From Sabellastarte sp. h YS-2021 (Eukaryota > Annelida > Polychaeta > Sabellida > Sabellidae): DNA of 64,000 nucleotides. Position numbers and translations under genes: made by a program. The notes beneath the pieces were generated by a model. That model was given only the letters and a program-made list of their open reading frames with translations, searched no databases and had not been told where the DNA came from. Shown piece after piece: positions 21,742 to 31,397 of this stretch (position 1 is the first letter of the stretch; every line of letters begins with the position of its first letter). Location of the stretch: contig OZ024928.1 of assembly GCA_964017235.1 (NCBI GenBank), positions 150,870,881 to 150,934,880 of the forward strand. Direction: 5' to 3'.

Positions 21742-23769
21742 TCATGCTGCCACTGCCTCAGAGAAGCCTTGCTCCTTGATTGCTGGCTCTAGGAGCCAGG
21801 CATGTAGGTTCAGATTTGACAGGTTCCTGTGAAGGACCTGGTTGAATGGCTGAGACACTAGGTTGGGTATGCTGGGCAGACACAGTGGGATCTGGCTTGA
21901 CATTGCTACCAGGTCCCAAAACCAGGGCATGTTGGGCCACCCTGGGGCAATCAGGATTATTCTGTTGCAGGGGTAGTCCTGGAGCTTCTCCACCACTTTG
22001 CCCAAGATGGCTGCCGGTGGGAAGGCGTATGGGTCCAGGTCCTCCCAGGAGAGACTGAGTGCATCCACTGCCCAAGCCTGGGGGTCTGGCACCGGTGACA
22101 CAAACTGGGGCAGTTTGTTGTTGAATCTGGTGGCAAACAGGCCACTTGTGTCTGGTGCCACCTTGAGCATATGGCTTGGAACACTGCTGGATGAAGTGAC
22201 CACTCTGTTTGAATGGTCTGGCCAAGTCTGGATAGCTTGTCTGCTATCACGTTCAGCCGGCCGGGGATGTGACGTGCCCTGAGGGTTACCTGCTGTCTGG
22301 TGCACCAGGACAGGATTCTCCACAGTAGGGCACACAGTGACCCCGACTTCATCCCCCCTTCTTTGTTGATATAGGCAACCACTGTTGTGTTGTCTGTAGC
22401 TATCAACACTGTCTTGTTGCAGACCAGGGTTCGAAACTCCTTTAGAGCTAGAAAAACTGCTTTTAGCTCTAAGTGGTTTATGTGTAACTTGCTCTCTGGA
22501 AGGGACCAAGTTCCCCTTGCAGTGTGGTCGTCCAAGTGAGCGCCCCACCCTTCGTTTGATGCGTCTGTAAAGATCTGCAGAGCATGTTTTAGAGGGTGTA
22601 ATGGTTGACCTAGTAGCACATTGCTTTCCTCCAGCCACCACCTTAGATGGGGGTGGAGGGACTTGCGGACCGGGATCACCTTTTCCAGTGACTCTGGGAC
22701 CCTCCAATTGTTTTTCAAGTGCCACTGTATGGGTCTCATGTGGAGTCGCCCTAAGTGGACTTGTTTTTCTGTTGCTGTGAGGAGACCTATGAGGGACATG
22801 AATTTCCGGACCGGACATACCGGATCCGACATCATTGATCTGATCTGGTCTGTCAAGGCCTGCCAACGTTCTTCTGTTGGTCTGACCTTGCCCTCTTTCA
22901 GGTCGAACTGGTAACCTACGAAGTTGAAGACCTGTTTGGGTGCCAGTTCTGACTTTTCCTTGTTCACCAGCCACCCTAGTTCCTGACAAAGTGTGACCAG
23001 GGTTTGAGTATGCTGGAGACAGGTATGGAGGGTAGAGGCTCTCACCAGCCAGTCGTCTAGGTACTGGTGGATCCTTATACCCTTCTGAAGGGCCATGAGT
23101 TTGACCTCTTTGGCCACCACTGTGAACTCCATGGGAGCTGTAGAAAGGCCAAAGGGAAGGGCTTTGAGCTGATAGGACCGATCCTGGAGGTGAAAACGCA
23201 TGTACTTCCTGGACTGACTGTGAATGGGTATATGGAAGTATGCATCTTTGAAATCTATGGATGTGACCCACTCCCCTACTTGGAGGGAGGTTCTTATGGT
23301 CTCTGGGGTCTCCATCTTGAACGACCCTGTGTTTAAAAAGGTGTTCAAGGTGCTCAGGTCTAGGATGGGTCTCCACCGGTTGTTGGGTTTGGGTACCAAA
23401 AATAGCCGGTTGTAAAACCCCAATAAATTTGGATTGTCCACCGGTTCGACTGCATTTTTGTTTATCAGCTGATACAGTGCCTCTATAAGGAAGGACTGTT
23501 TGGTTGGATTGTGGTAGTTGCTTATTACAGTCGGTGACCTTGTCAAGTGGGGTCTGAACCGGAAGGGGAGCGTGTAACCCTCCCTCAGAATGGTTACCAT
23601 TTTTGGACTTGAACCCAGGGTTTCCCATTTCTTCCAACACTGATTTAACCTCGCCCCTACAGGGGGATCTAAAACAGCATGTTGGGCATTGGTGACAAGC
23701 TTTACAGAAGGTAAGTGACCTACACAAGAAACATCTTTCACATATTTTATTTCTGTGTACAATTGACAT
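21742..23769 (-). CDS. DIRS-1 ORF2: long frame overlapping RT, ending in a methyltransferase-like region
   Basis: A 675-codon frame begins with ATG at 23,769 and overlaps the RT/RNase H frame for about 1.6 kb in another frame of the same strand. Its first part (C12, C15, C19, C23 and further Cys) and Pro/Gln/Arg-rich middle resemble no domain I know and could be a by-product of RT codon constraints. After about 22,150 it encodes the region that in DIRS elements follows RNase H: LFATRFNNKLPQFVSPVPDP, DALSLSW, YAFPP and LIAPGWPNMPWFWDL. I interpret this as the Dam-like N6-adenine methyltransferase-like domain, with YAFPP at the (D/N)PPY position. It ends at TGA 21,742-21,744, directly in frame with the recombinase. 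DIRS-2 reads through at this point. Confidence 0.6.
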   Translation of the reverse strand: MSIVHRNKICERCFLCRSLTFCKACHQCPTCCFRSPCRGEVKSVLEEMGNPGFKSKNGNHSEGGLHAPLPVQTPLDKVTDCNKQLPQSNQTVLPYRGTVSADKQKCSRTGGQSKFIGVLQPAIFGTQTQQPVETHPRPEHLEHLFKHRVVQDGDPRDHKNLPPSRGVGHIHRFQRCILPYTHSQSVQEVHAFSPPGSVLSAQSPSLWPFYSSHGVHSGGQRGQTHGPSEGYKDPPVPRRLAGESLYPPYLSPAYSNPGHTLSGTRVAGEQGKVRTGTQTGLQLRRLPVRPERGQGQTNRRTLAGLDRPDQINDVGSGMSGPEIHVPHRSPHSNRKTSPLRATPHETHTVALEKQLEGPRVTGKGDPGPQVPPPPSKVVAGGKQCATRSTITPSKTCSADLYRRIKRRVGRSLGRPHCKGNLVPSREQVTHKPLRAKSSFSSSKGVSNPGLQQDSVDSYRQHNSGCLYQQRRGDEVGVTVCPTVENPVLVHQTAGNPQGTSHPRPAERDSRQAIQTWPDHSNRVVTSSSSVPSHMLKVAPDTSGLFATRFNNKLPQFVSPVPDPQAWAVDALSLSWEDLDPYAFPPAAILGKVVEKLQDYPCNRIILIAPGWPNMPWFWDLVAMSSQIPLCLPSIPNLVSQPFNQVLHRNLSNLNLHAWLLEPAIKEQGFSEAVAA

Positions 23770-23915
23770 ATATTGGGATTTACACCTTTTCTTTGTGGCA
23801 ACCCGGTGACAATATGAGCATCTGCAACATGAGAGTCTACATTTAAAGTCAATTTGCTGTTCTTCTGATCTGTCACTGGTGGTGGGTTAAAAACCCTCCA
23901 TCTTGTTGGATACAA
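21957..23915 (-). CDS. DIRS-1 reverse transcriptase / RNase H
   Basis: Copies the element RNA into cDNA. The frame has no ATG at its start (first in-frame codon TTG, 23,915). Motifs by residue: LFLVPKPNNRWRPILDL (171-187), SIDFKDAYFHIPI with catalytic Asp (219-231), ALPFGLSTAP (252-261), HQYLDDWLV with the YxDD box at 285-288, LGWLVNKEKSEL, and FVGYQFD (332-338). RNase H follows: FTDASNEGWGAHL (Asp451), HINHLELKA (Glu483), IATDNTTVVAYINKEGG (Asp508) and ARHIPGRLNVIADKLSR (Asp559). All catalytic positions are present. Beyond about residue 590 (near 22,140) the frame departs from the family pattern and the methyltransferase-like region continues in the ORF2 frame, consistent with a 1-nt loss. 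The last 60 or so residues here are therefore out of frame. Confidence 0.9.
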   Translation of the reverse strand: MYPTRWRVFNPPPVTDQKNSKLTLNVDSHVADAHIVTGLPQRKGVNPNICQLYTEIKYVKDVSCVGHLPSVKLVTNAQHAVLDPPVGARLNQCWKKWETLGSSPKMVTILREGYTLPFRFRPHLTRSPTVISNYHNPTKQSFLIEALYQLINKNAVEPVDNPNLLGFYNRLFLVPKPNNRWRPILDLSTLNTFLNTGSFKMETPETIRTSLQVGEWVTSIDFKDAYFHIPIHSQSRKYMRFHLQDRSYQLKALPFGLSTAPMEFTVVAKEVKLMALQKGIRIHQYLDDWLVRASTLHTCLQHTQTLVTLCQELGWLVNKEKSELAPKQVFNFVGYQFDLKEGKVRPTEERWQALTDQIRSMMSDPVCPVRKFMSLIGLLTATEKQVHLGRLHMRPIQWHLKNNWRVPESLEKVIPVRKSLHPHLRWWLEESNVLLGQPLHPLKHALQIFTDASNEGWGAHLDDHTARGTWSLPESKLHINHLELKAVFLALKEFRTLVCNKTVLIATDNTTVVAYINKEGGMKSGSLCALLWRILSWCTRQQVTLRARHIPGRLNVIADKLSRLGQTIQTEWSLHPAVFQAICSRWHQTQVACLPPDSTTNCPSLCHRCQTPRLGQWMHSVSPGRTWTHTPSHRQPSWAKWWRSSRTTPATE

Positions 23916-23959
23916 TTACAGAGTCCTTCAATCCGACCACATTTGAAACACAATAATTG

Positions 23960-24991
23960 TCATTTATGCTTCTTAAACCCTTTGGCCGGCTTCTGGTTGA
24001 AGTTTGAGGCTTTACCCCCACCTTTCTGACCAGTTTGCCGGTCTCTGATTTGTTTCCAAGCCGGTGTAGTGGGTTTCTGGTCCGGCTGGTGTGAAGGTTT
24101 AGTACTGGAGGGAATGTACGGATGAAAACGTCCGGGTTTCCTCTGTGTGTTACCCATAGAACGCCTCTCCTCACTACGGGAAATCTCATCTTCTGCCTTG
24201 ACCAGTAAGCTGTCCGGGAACAGTGAGAGTAAGTGGACTGGAGATGTACGTAAGGCAGTTAAGGTGTCAGGTTTAACTCCACCACGGATAAACTCCAGAT
24301 AGCTATCATGACGTGCTAGAGTGAGGTTGGCCATGCTGATGAAAACTCCCTCTGAGAGATCCTGCATGGTGCGCTGCATAGCTTGGGAAATTGACTGGTT
24401 AAAGGTCACCAGATATTCAAGTTCTTCAATAGCCTGCTGCGTTCTCTCAGCACTCTTGCCCTTTGATGAATCTGACCGGAGAGACTTCAGCTGGGTAACC
24501 ATTGAGTCCTGTACTTTAGTAAGGCATCTAGATAGACCAGCAGCGTGATTACACATCACGGATTGCTCCCTGAATGCCTTCTCCCACCTTCGAAGGGTAT
24601 CTTGGCTGAATGTACGGGAAGCTGGAGCAGAAGGTAAACTTCTTCTTGCGACCCTAGAGAACATGCTGTTCAGCTTTGCCGGTTCCGGAGACCAGTGGGA
24701 TACAGCCTGGGTAGACGCGTCGCCCTTCTTAACTGCTTGCATGTCGTACCACTTGGAAGAACGTGGAGTCTTTACAAACTGGTCATGTAGCAGTCCACTG
24801 GTTTCAGAATTTCTAGCCGGATAACCTTCAGCAATAGTTACATTCAGTTTCTCCAGTTTTTTGCAAAGCCATTCATCGACCGGCAATTTAACTGACACTT
24901 TACCGGTAGTCTTCACTCTAAAACCGGCAAAAGGATTATCATCCATAGAGGCAGCTGAGTTGTCATAATCCGGGATGTGATGCCAGTTCAT
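23960..24991 (-). CDS. DIRS-1 gag-like protein, C-terminal part
   Basis: A 343-codon frame with ATG at 24,991 (MNWHHIPDYDN). It has a central helical region (LCKKLEKLNVTIAEGYPARN; later RCLTKVQDSMVTQLKSLRSD) and a strongly basic tail (GRFHPYIPSS ... GQKGGGKASNFNQKPAKGFKK) suited to nucleic-acid binding. This is the structural gag-equivalent of DIRS elements, inferred from position and composition. It lies in the same frame as the N-terminal gag segment (25,861-25,232), but about 240 bp between them read in another frame, so gag is broken by at least two indels. The RT frame begins 45 bp downstream. Confidence 0.7.
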   Translation of the reverse strand: MNWHHIPDYDNSAASMDDNPFAGFRVKTTGKVSVKLPVDEWLCKKLEKLNVTIAEGYPARNSETSGLLHDQFVKTPRSSKWYDMQAVKKGDASTQAVSHWSPEPAKLNSMFSRVARRSLPSAPASRTFSQDTLRRWEKAFREQSVMCNHAAGLSRCLTKVQDSMVTQLKSLRSDSSKGKSAERTQQAIEELEYLVTFNQSISQAMQRTMQDLSEGVFISMANLTLARHDSYLEFIRGGVKPDTLTALRTSPVHLLSLFPDSLLVKAEDEISRSEERRSMGNTQRKPGRFHPYIPSSTKPSHQPDQKPTTPAWKQIRDRQTGQKGGGKASNFNQKPAKGFKKHK

Positions 24992-25231
24992 GAAACTTCT
25001 AACCCCTCTAATAGTTTCCCTGTAATTGGCGTCTTCAGAGAGGTCCTGATCTGTAGCTGTAGCGTAGTTTCAACACCGGCAGGTAGAATCTCAGGACCCG
25101 CACCAGGAGCCTGTGTAGGCTGGGTGGCCGTCCCTGCACCGGGAACCAGTAAAGGTTGGGTGGCTAACACTGTAGAGGTACCGGGGCCCTGAACAGGGTG
25201 GGTAGCACTCTCAACACCATCTCTCTCAGCC

Positions 25232-25861
25232 TCAGTACCGGGAATCCCCCAGCGGAGGTTGGGTAGCCGTCAACTGCGTAGCAACGTCACCAGTGCCCTC
25301 AGAAGACATAACACTTGTAGAAGCACCCGGATCAAAGAAAGGGTGTTCTCTGGGCACCACAGAGGCAGAGGTCACCGGTCTCACCGGAACAGCAAAGGAT
25401 TGGTTTACCAGCATAGCTTCTAGACGTGAAAATCTCTCACTCCACTTGTCATCAAGGGACTTGAGGTCGTCTGAAGTAGGTTTGCTGCTATGCTTCCGTT
25501 TACTCAACCTTGGAGAGCCATCCGAATGCTTCTTCTTTGGAGCAGAATCAACAGGGGAGGACTTGTCACAGCTAACACGTCCCAACAGTGTAACTTCTGA
25601 AGGGTCCACTAGAGTGGGGGTCGTGCTTGCATTACCTTCAGCCCTCTTCTGCTCAGAACGTTCCTTCCTTTCCTTGTAGGTCGGAGTTGCTAACTGGTGG
25701 ATCTGCGCAGGCGTAAAAGACTTACAGATCTGGCAATCCAGCTTTTTAACACAGGGGTCGTCCCCCACCCCCTTGTCACGACAATGTGCGCATTTCTGGT
25801 GGTTGTCGAAAAGGGCCATAACGTGCCCGCAAGAACCTCGTTTCTGTCCAGGAGACGACAT
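25232..25861 (-). CDS. DIRS-1 gag-like protein, N-terminal part with Cys/His cluster
   Basis: Starts at ATG 25,861 (MSSPGQKRGSCGHVMALF). Within the first 46 residues is a Cys/His cluster (Cys11, His13, His21, Cys24, His26, Cys27, Cys37, Cys43, Cys46), probably metal binding. A charged segment (YKERKERSEQKR), a Ser/Lys-rich basic stretch and a Pro/Thr-rich tail follow. The frame is open upstream to 26,140, but that part lies in the 5' terminal repeat and is unlikely to be translated. It stops at 25,232. The low-complexity ATQP-rich continuation lies in another frame (about 25,240-24,990), indicating frameshifts. Function as a capsid-like protein is inferred from position. Confidence 0.72.
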   Translation of the reverse strand: MSSPGQKRGSCGHVMALFDNHQKCAHCRDKGVGDDPCVKKLDCQICKSFTPAQIHQLATPTYKERKERSEQKRAEGNASTTPTLVDPSEVTLLGRVSCDKSSPVDSAPKKKHSDGSPRLSKRKHSSKPTSDDLKSLDDKWSERFSRLEAMLVNQSFAVPVRPVTSASVVPREHPFFDPGASTSVMSSEGTGDVATQLTATQPPLGDSRY

Positions 25862-25985
25862 AATGATCAGTAACGTTGTATAAATACTCCGTACTAATAA
25901 AAAACAAGAAACTTGGAACAGTTCGTTGTAAAACTTCAAAAACGTATCTCTGAAGAAAATCTTCTGCACACTCTTTCGCGCCAAA

Positions 25986-26162
25986 CGAAAAAGATGCTGT
26001 GACGTCAATAGGTAAACAAGAAATGAAGTACGATGCGCCACCTGGCAAATGCACACTCTGTGACCGGTCCTGCCGGTAGTATATACAGGACGTCTTTTTC
26101 TGACGCTTGGCGGGAAGGGTCGCGCCGACCGGTAAAGCAATTGTCCATTGGATAGGATGTAT
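25986..26162. repeat. DIRS-1 5' inverted terminal repeat
   Basis: Reverse complement of 19,999-20,176. On the minus strand it would carry the transcription start of the element. A TATATAC word lies in the CTGTATATACTACC segment, but I cannot confirm that it acts as a TATA box. The outer end runs to 26,175. Confidence 0.85.
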
Positions 26163-26334
26163 TAACGCAATAAAAACACCATTTTACGAAAGCAACTTAG
26201 CTATGATGGTGATCTATCTCCCTGTCAAGTTTGAATTCGATTTGACAAAGTGTTTTCCAGTTAGAGTCTGGAAACAAAATGTTGACAGACAGACACATCA
26301 GTCTAATAGGCGGGTCGGTTACATGCGACCCGCC

Positions 26335-28170
26335 TAAAAATCATTTATCATAAGGAGAATCGAGGGATGGTGAAGGTCAGTGATCCGGAGTTATGAGTGT
26401 AACCAAAAGGGAAGGAGAGAAGTTGGGAAACTGGAGTTAAAGAGGTGGGTTTTGAGGTGTTTCCTGAATGATATGAAAGAGGGGTTATTTCTTATTTGGA
26501 AGGGGAAAGAGTTCCAAAGAACTGGGGCATAGTGACTGAAAGAATTAGAAAAGTGTTTAATTTATGAACTCTACGGTCAAAAGTGGGGGTATGAAGGACC
26601 TTAAGTTTGTGGGTGCTTTGCCTTATATTTCTGGAAGAGGTGTGGGGTGAACTAATTATCTTACGTAAGCTGGTTGATCTTGGTTGAGAATTTTGTGTGT
26701 AATGAGGCCTATTTTAAATTGTACCCTGTACCTGACTGGGAGCCAATAGGGTTTTTTCAGTTGAAGGGTAATGTGTCAGAATTTAGAGGAACGGGGGACA
26801 ACCCTGCAGAGTGAGTTTTGGACCCGGCTATATCACTACATTGCTGGAAACTTAGTGGAAAGTGGAGCAAATATTTTACATGTCCCCCCACAGGTAGCAC
26901 TTTAAAATCACCTTCCAGATGAGCTGTCATGAGATTGTAAGCACCTTTTTAAGGGATGTTAAATTACTTTTATTTTTTGAGAGGTTATTGAAACAATGGA
27001 CAGGGAATGTGACAGATTGTAAATACACAAAATTCTTAAAAAGTTATGGTTTCTTACAATGAATAAGAGTTTTGGCATTTTTATAAATTCGCCTGTTATT
27101 TGCCTATATGGTACCGACACAAAGAGTACCTAGTGATTTGCCTGCTTGGATTATGGGGGCCGAACGTCCATTCTCTCAAGCAATGGGTCTGAATCCCAGC
27201 TACAAGGTCAATCAGAAAATTTCTTAGATGATCACAGTGCAAAATCTTAGAATAAGACAAGTGACATTAAAACTGCCACCTTCACATTCATGTCAGCGAA
27301 ATACCTGAATAAAACAATAACACATGGCTGTTTTTACAAAATTTAATGCATCATTTATATTGATAAGTATATGTATAGAATATACATGAATATATAATAT
27401 TAATAATTTATTTTATGCAATATAATTTAACATACAGTATCAAAAGTTCCAAACTGCTGACCTCAATCTATCCTCCATGATACTTAAACACAATGGATTG
27501 AGATAAATAAAATTGTAAAACTGTGAAAACAGAAAGTTCGCTATCAAAAGTACACAAGGCTTCATAATACTAACGAATAACATTATAAACCTAGGAAAAC
27601 AACAATGAAACCTGTTAAAACAAAAATGAAACCTGTCAACAATTTTATAAGTTATAAAGTGATGGCAAAATTGAAAAAAAAAAACAACAAAATTATATAC
27701 TGGATGTTTGCAGACTGGGAAGCCTATTGACATTTTAACACTGGAATGTTATATTAAACTGCTAATATTGAAAAAAAAAAGAGAAGCTTTTTCTGACATT
27801 GTCCGCAATAGCACCCATGGGCCCTTCGCTGCAAAGACAGGAAATGCTGGGGAGGGGCGATAATGTGAGCATGGGTGTCTAGGTGAATGTAATCATATCC
27901 GTTAATGCTTGTAAATATGATCAAAAGTACTACGTATAAACAGATTTCACAGTACACCTCACAATATTACAGAATAATGCATTTAATTCAACAATCTATG
28001 TCTGAAATCCCAGTATTTTTCTTTACAAAATAAATGTATTGCTCATCTAACAACACCCAATCACATTGTACCTGCCACATTCATGCTTAGCCAATCAAAA
28101 CCCTTGAAACGTTCCTGTATGGGGAATTTCCACTTTTAATTTGTGGTTATATTTATGCTTTGCAATGGTA
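26335..28170. other. Non-coding interval
   Basis: No gene recognised. The first 450 bp (26,380-26,830) are G-rich and look like an old diverged interspersed repeat, but no terminal structure or protein similarity could be established. The remainder is AT-rich. Minus-strand frames at 27,440-27,957 are composed of Phe/Cys/Ile-rich sequence typical of chance frames in AT-rich DNA. Confidence 0.4.
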
Positions 28171-29159
28171 AACTAGATTGGGCCAACTCGGCGCCAACAT
28201 ATCCCCAGACAGGTCATCACTCACGCCACAGGTTTTGATCGGGAATTTTTTAAAACATAATTACCCATTATTATATGAACTTCAGCACACCAATCTGCTC
28301 TGTTTATATCTCCCCAAGGAAGATGGTGTATCCCCAGACGCCGAATACATAACTGAAATTATATTTTCAATCTTCCTGCAATGATAACTCTAAACCTATT
28401 TTCAAAGTATTTAAATGATTGATGATTGAATGTCCATTCTAAAATAATAATCCCAAAAGAGCATATCTGTTTCTATATTTGTTGACAAATAAAATATTAT
28501 TTTTAACTCAACTCATCATATTTTTCAATCTTCCTTCAAAGTATTTAAATGATTGATGATTCAATGTCCATTCTAAAATTCATAATCCCAAAAGCGCATA
28601 TCTGTTTCTATATTTGTTCACAAATAAAATATTATTTAAAAAAAAATTATTTATATTATTATTTTATTATATTATTTTTAGAATTTGCAAATTGTTTTCA
28701 GTTATTCATTTCCTCTATACCTATATATGTGGTCCATATATATGCAACCTAAATATGTGACACAATCTCAGTTCTGACTCCCCTTTGTGTTATATGTAAT
28801 GAAGCCCACCACCTCCCACCCCCACCCCTCTCCCCTTCTCCACACCTCTCTCACTATTACACAAGATCTGCAACCCCATTGAGTTCTTTGTTTCTCATCT
28901 GATATCATTAAATACCTTTGTTTATTTAGTGTCACTCAATATAGCTGGAGGTCCCAGAGGTGGGTGGGGGGAATCCGGGTGGGGGGATGTGGGTTGAGCA
29001 TAAATGGTAAACAAACAATCTATATAAAAGGGGTACTCAAATACAAAAAGAATTGAGAATTTTAAGTATGTGATTATCAACTGAAATGAGTTCATAACTG
29101 TAGGAGCTGTGCCAAAATTAACTGAGGCAAGTTGAATAAAACTGGGCTAGTTGAGGGTT

Positions 29160-30930
29160 AAAAATCCCCTAGTTTTACTACATAAGGATATAATTTCATT
29201 AATATTGGGACTTAAAGCTCACTTAAAGTGTCCATTTTGTCTACTTCAATATGTTTCACCAGTTTCATTTTAAAAAGTGAAAAACTCAGCAAGCAGAGGT
29301 ATAACACACAAAAATAAGTTCTTAAAAGACTAAGATAGCCATAACATTATTAATATTCAAAATTTAAATAGACAGGCATTTCCTTTTAAAAATTCAAAGA
29401 TTTCAGCTCTATAACCCACATAGTTTGACAGTTACTGGGCTTTAAAGTGGCATAATATCCATAAATTGGGTTTCTGTGAGCATTTTACAATTGTTAAAGA
29501 GACCTTAGCAATTAAACTACAGATCTGAAACTTTTTGGGGGGACATACATAACAAACAAAAATCATATATAATACAGTTTAAGACTTGTCACACTAAGCA
29601 TTTCCAAATAACAGGGCAAAATACGGAAAAAATGTCAAAAAAGGCACTTGGGCGAGTGTCTATGGCCCTCATACACAGGTTAAATGTCTACTAAAAACCT
29701 TGATTTTCGGCATATGTAAAAAGGACATAATAATGCATTCCCAGATGGGATTTCAGCTCCATCAATCACATAGTTTAACAGTTACAGGGCTTAAAGGTGG
29801 TAAAAAGTCCAAATATTGGGTCATTGTGGGCCTTTTAGAGATCTCGATGTGGCTTTCAAATTAAAGCTTCAGACTTAAAATTTGTTACATACTAAGATTA
29901 CACATAGAATATGTATCTAATAAAGTTTGAAACTTCTCAGACTTACCATTTCCAAGTTACAGAGCAAAATATGTGAAAAATGTCTTAAAAGGGTCACTCA
30001 GGTGGGTGTTAAAGGTCCTCATACACAGGTTAAATGTCTACTTGAAGCCTTGATTTTTGGCACATGTAAAAAGAACATAATAATGTATTCCCAGATGAGA
30101 TTTCAGCTCTATCAGTCACATAGTTTAACAGTCACAGGCCTTAAAATTGGCAAAAAGTCCAAATACTGGGTCTTTATGGGCCTTCTAGAGACCTAAATGT
30201 GGCCTTCAAATTAAAGCTTCAGACTTAAAATTTGTCACATACTAAGATTACACATAGAATATGCATCTAATACAGTTTGAAACTTCTTAGACTTACCATT
30301 TCCAAGTTACAGGGAAAAATATGTGAAAAATGTCTAAAAATGGTCACTCGGGTGGGGATTTATGGTCCTCATGCACAGGTTAAATGTCTTCTTAAAGCCT
30401 TAATTTTTGGCACATATAAAAATAACATACTAATATCTTCTCAGATAGGATTTGAGCTCTATCAGTCACATAGTTTGACAGTCACAGGGCTTAAAAGTAG
30501 CAAAAAGTCCAAATATTGGGTCTTTGGGAGCCTTTTAGAGACCTCAATTTGACCTTCAAAATTAAAGCTTCAGACTTAAAATCTGTTACATACTAAGATT
30601 ACACACAGAATATATATCTAATACAGTTTGAAACTTCTCAGACTTACCATTTCCAAGTTACAGGGAAAAAGATGTGAAAAATGTCTTATAAGGGTCACTC
30701 GGGTGGGTGTTTATGGTCCTGATACACAGGTTAACTGTCTATTAAAGGCCTAAATGTTGGGGCACATATAAGAAAACACATAGATATATTCCCAGATGAT
30801 ATTTAACTTAGATGAGAGACATAGTTTGAAAGCTACAGTGCTTGAAAGTGGCAAAAAGTGCATAAATTGGGTCTCTGTGGGCACTTTTGAGACCTTAAGT
30901 CGACCCCTTTGGGTAAACCTACAGCCCTAA
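29160..30930 (+). repeat. 351-bp tandem array
   Basis: Units share TTAAAGCTTCAGACTTAAAA, CTCAGACTTACCATTTCCAA, CACAGGTTAAATGTCTA and TCAGTCACATAGTTTGACAG. Landmarks at about 29,512 (diverged), 29,863, 30,213 and 30,564 give 350-351 bp spacing. Outer units are more diverged than central ones. Confidence 0.88.
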
Positions 30931-31370
30931 AATTTTCTACAGACAAGGATTACATATCAAAGTTATACCTAGCGCAGTTTGAGACTCATCAGAATTATCA
31001 CTTCCAAATTATAGGGCAAAATATGTGTAAAGTATAGCAAAAAATCCCTAAGTGGGGGTATTTATGGGCCTCAAACACAATTTTCTCCTCAACTTAAAGT
31101 CATGATTTTCGGCACATGTACTAAGAACATATTAATGTGTTGTCAGGTAAAATTTCAGCCAGCTGAGCATCATAGTTTGTGACCTACAGGGCTCTAAGTG
31201 GCCAAAAGTGCAATTTCTGACCTTAAGGTGGCCATAAGTTCTTTTTTACTGGGAGTTTAAGGTCACCTTAAAATAGGGATCTTCCTTTGGGCACCCTTAA
31301 CATGTGTACCAAGTTTGAAAAAAAAATATTAATTTGTTTTTGAGTTATCGCGTCCACAAGGAAATTTCTA

Positions 31371-31397
31371 CGGCGGCGGCGGCGGCGGCGGCGGCGC
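31371..31397 (+). repeat. CGG trinucleotide run at type-4 3' end
   Basis: About eight CGG units followed by CGCGACGGACC. The same run occurs in the second copy near 43,220-43,246. It is the only strongly GC-rich block in the element. Confidence 0.9.

Larger units (their letters stand above)
19964..26175 (-). mobile_element. DIRS-1, full-length DIRS-type tyrosine-recombinase retrotransposon
   Basis: A 6,212-bp element in minus orientation. It has inverted terminal repeats of about 175 bp (5' copy 25,986-26,162, 3' copy 19,999-20,176). Its internal complementary region (20,239-20,334) joins the reverse complements of the two outer ends, the hallmark used by DIRS elements to circularise their cDNA. 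Gene order 5' to 3' is gag, RT/RNase H, methyltransferase-like region, tyrosine recombinase. The insertion site reads GAATT|ACACC with no duplicated bases, fitting recombinase-mediated integration. The two terminal repeats differ at several positions, and gag, the RT/methyltransferase junction and the methyltransferase/recombinase junction contain frame breaks. This copy is probably not autonomous now. Confidence 0.92.
19206..26334 (-). mobile_element. Type-1 satellite-bearing TIR element, copy 2, split by a SINE and DIRS-1
   Basis: Reverse-orientation copy of the element at 588-1,908: TIR GGCGGGTTGC at 19,206-19,215 and the complementary end GCGACCCGCC at 26,325-26,334. Removing the SINE (19,229-19,460 plus one TSD copy) and DIRS-1 (19,964-26,175) restores collinearity with copy 1, including the 3' arm (19,474-19,580) and the tandem unit (19,670-19,963 and 26,176-26,290). 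Net length without insertions is under 1 kb, with fewer tandem units than copy 1. Confidence 0.75.

Noticed and set aside
21758-24189. Additional overlapping frames within DIRS-1 (21,758-22,225; 23,887-24,189 and plus-strand frames)
   Set aside because: They are shadows of gag, RT or methyltransferase-like coding sequence in other frames, without family motifs of their own.
28549-28752. 67-codon frame found three times (28,549, 36,426, 63,396)
   Set aside because: It recurs only because the type-4 element recurs. Composition is AT-driven with no recognisable domain, and nothing suggests translation.
31371-31397. CGG run as a CpG-island promoter
   Set aside because: It is only about 27 bp, sits at the 3' end of a mobile element and recurs in the second complete copy, with no gene starting nearby.
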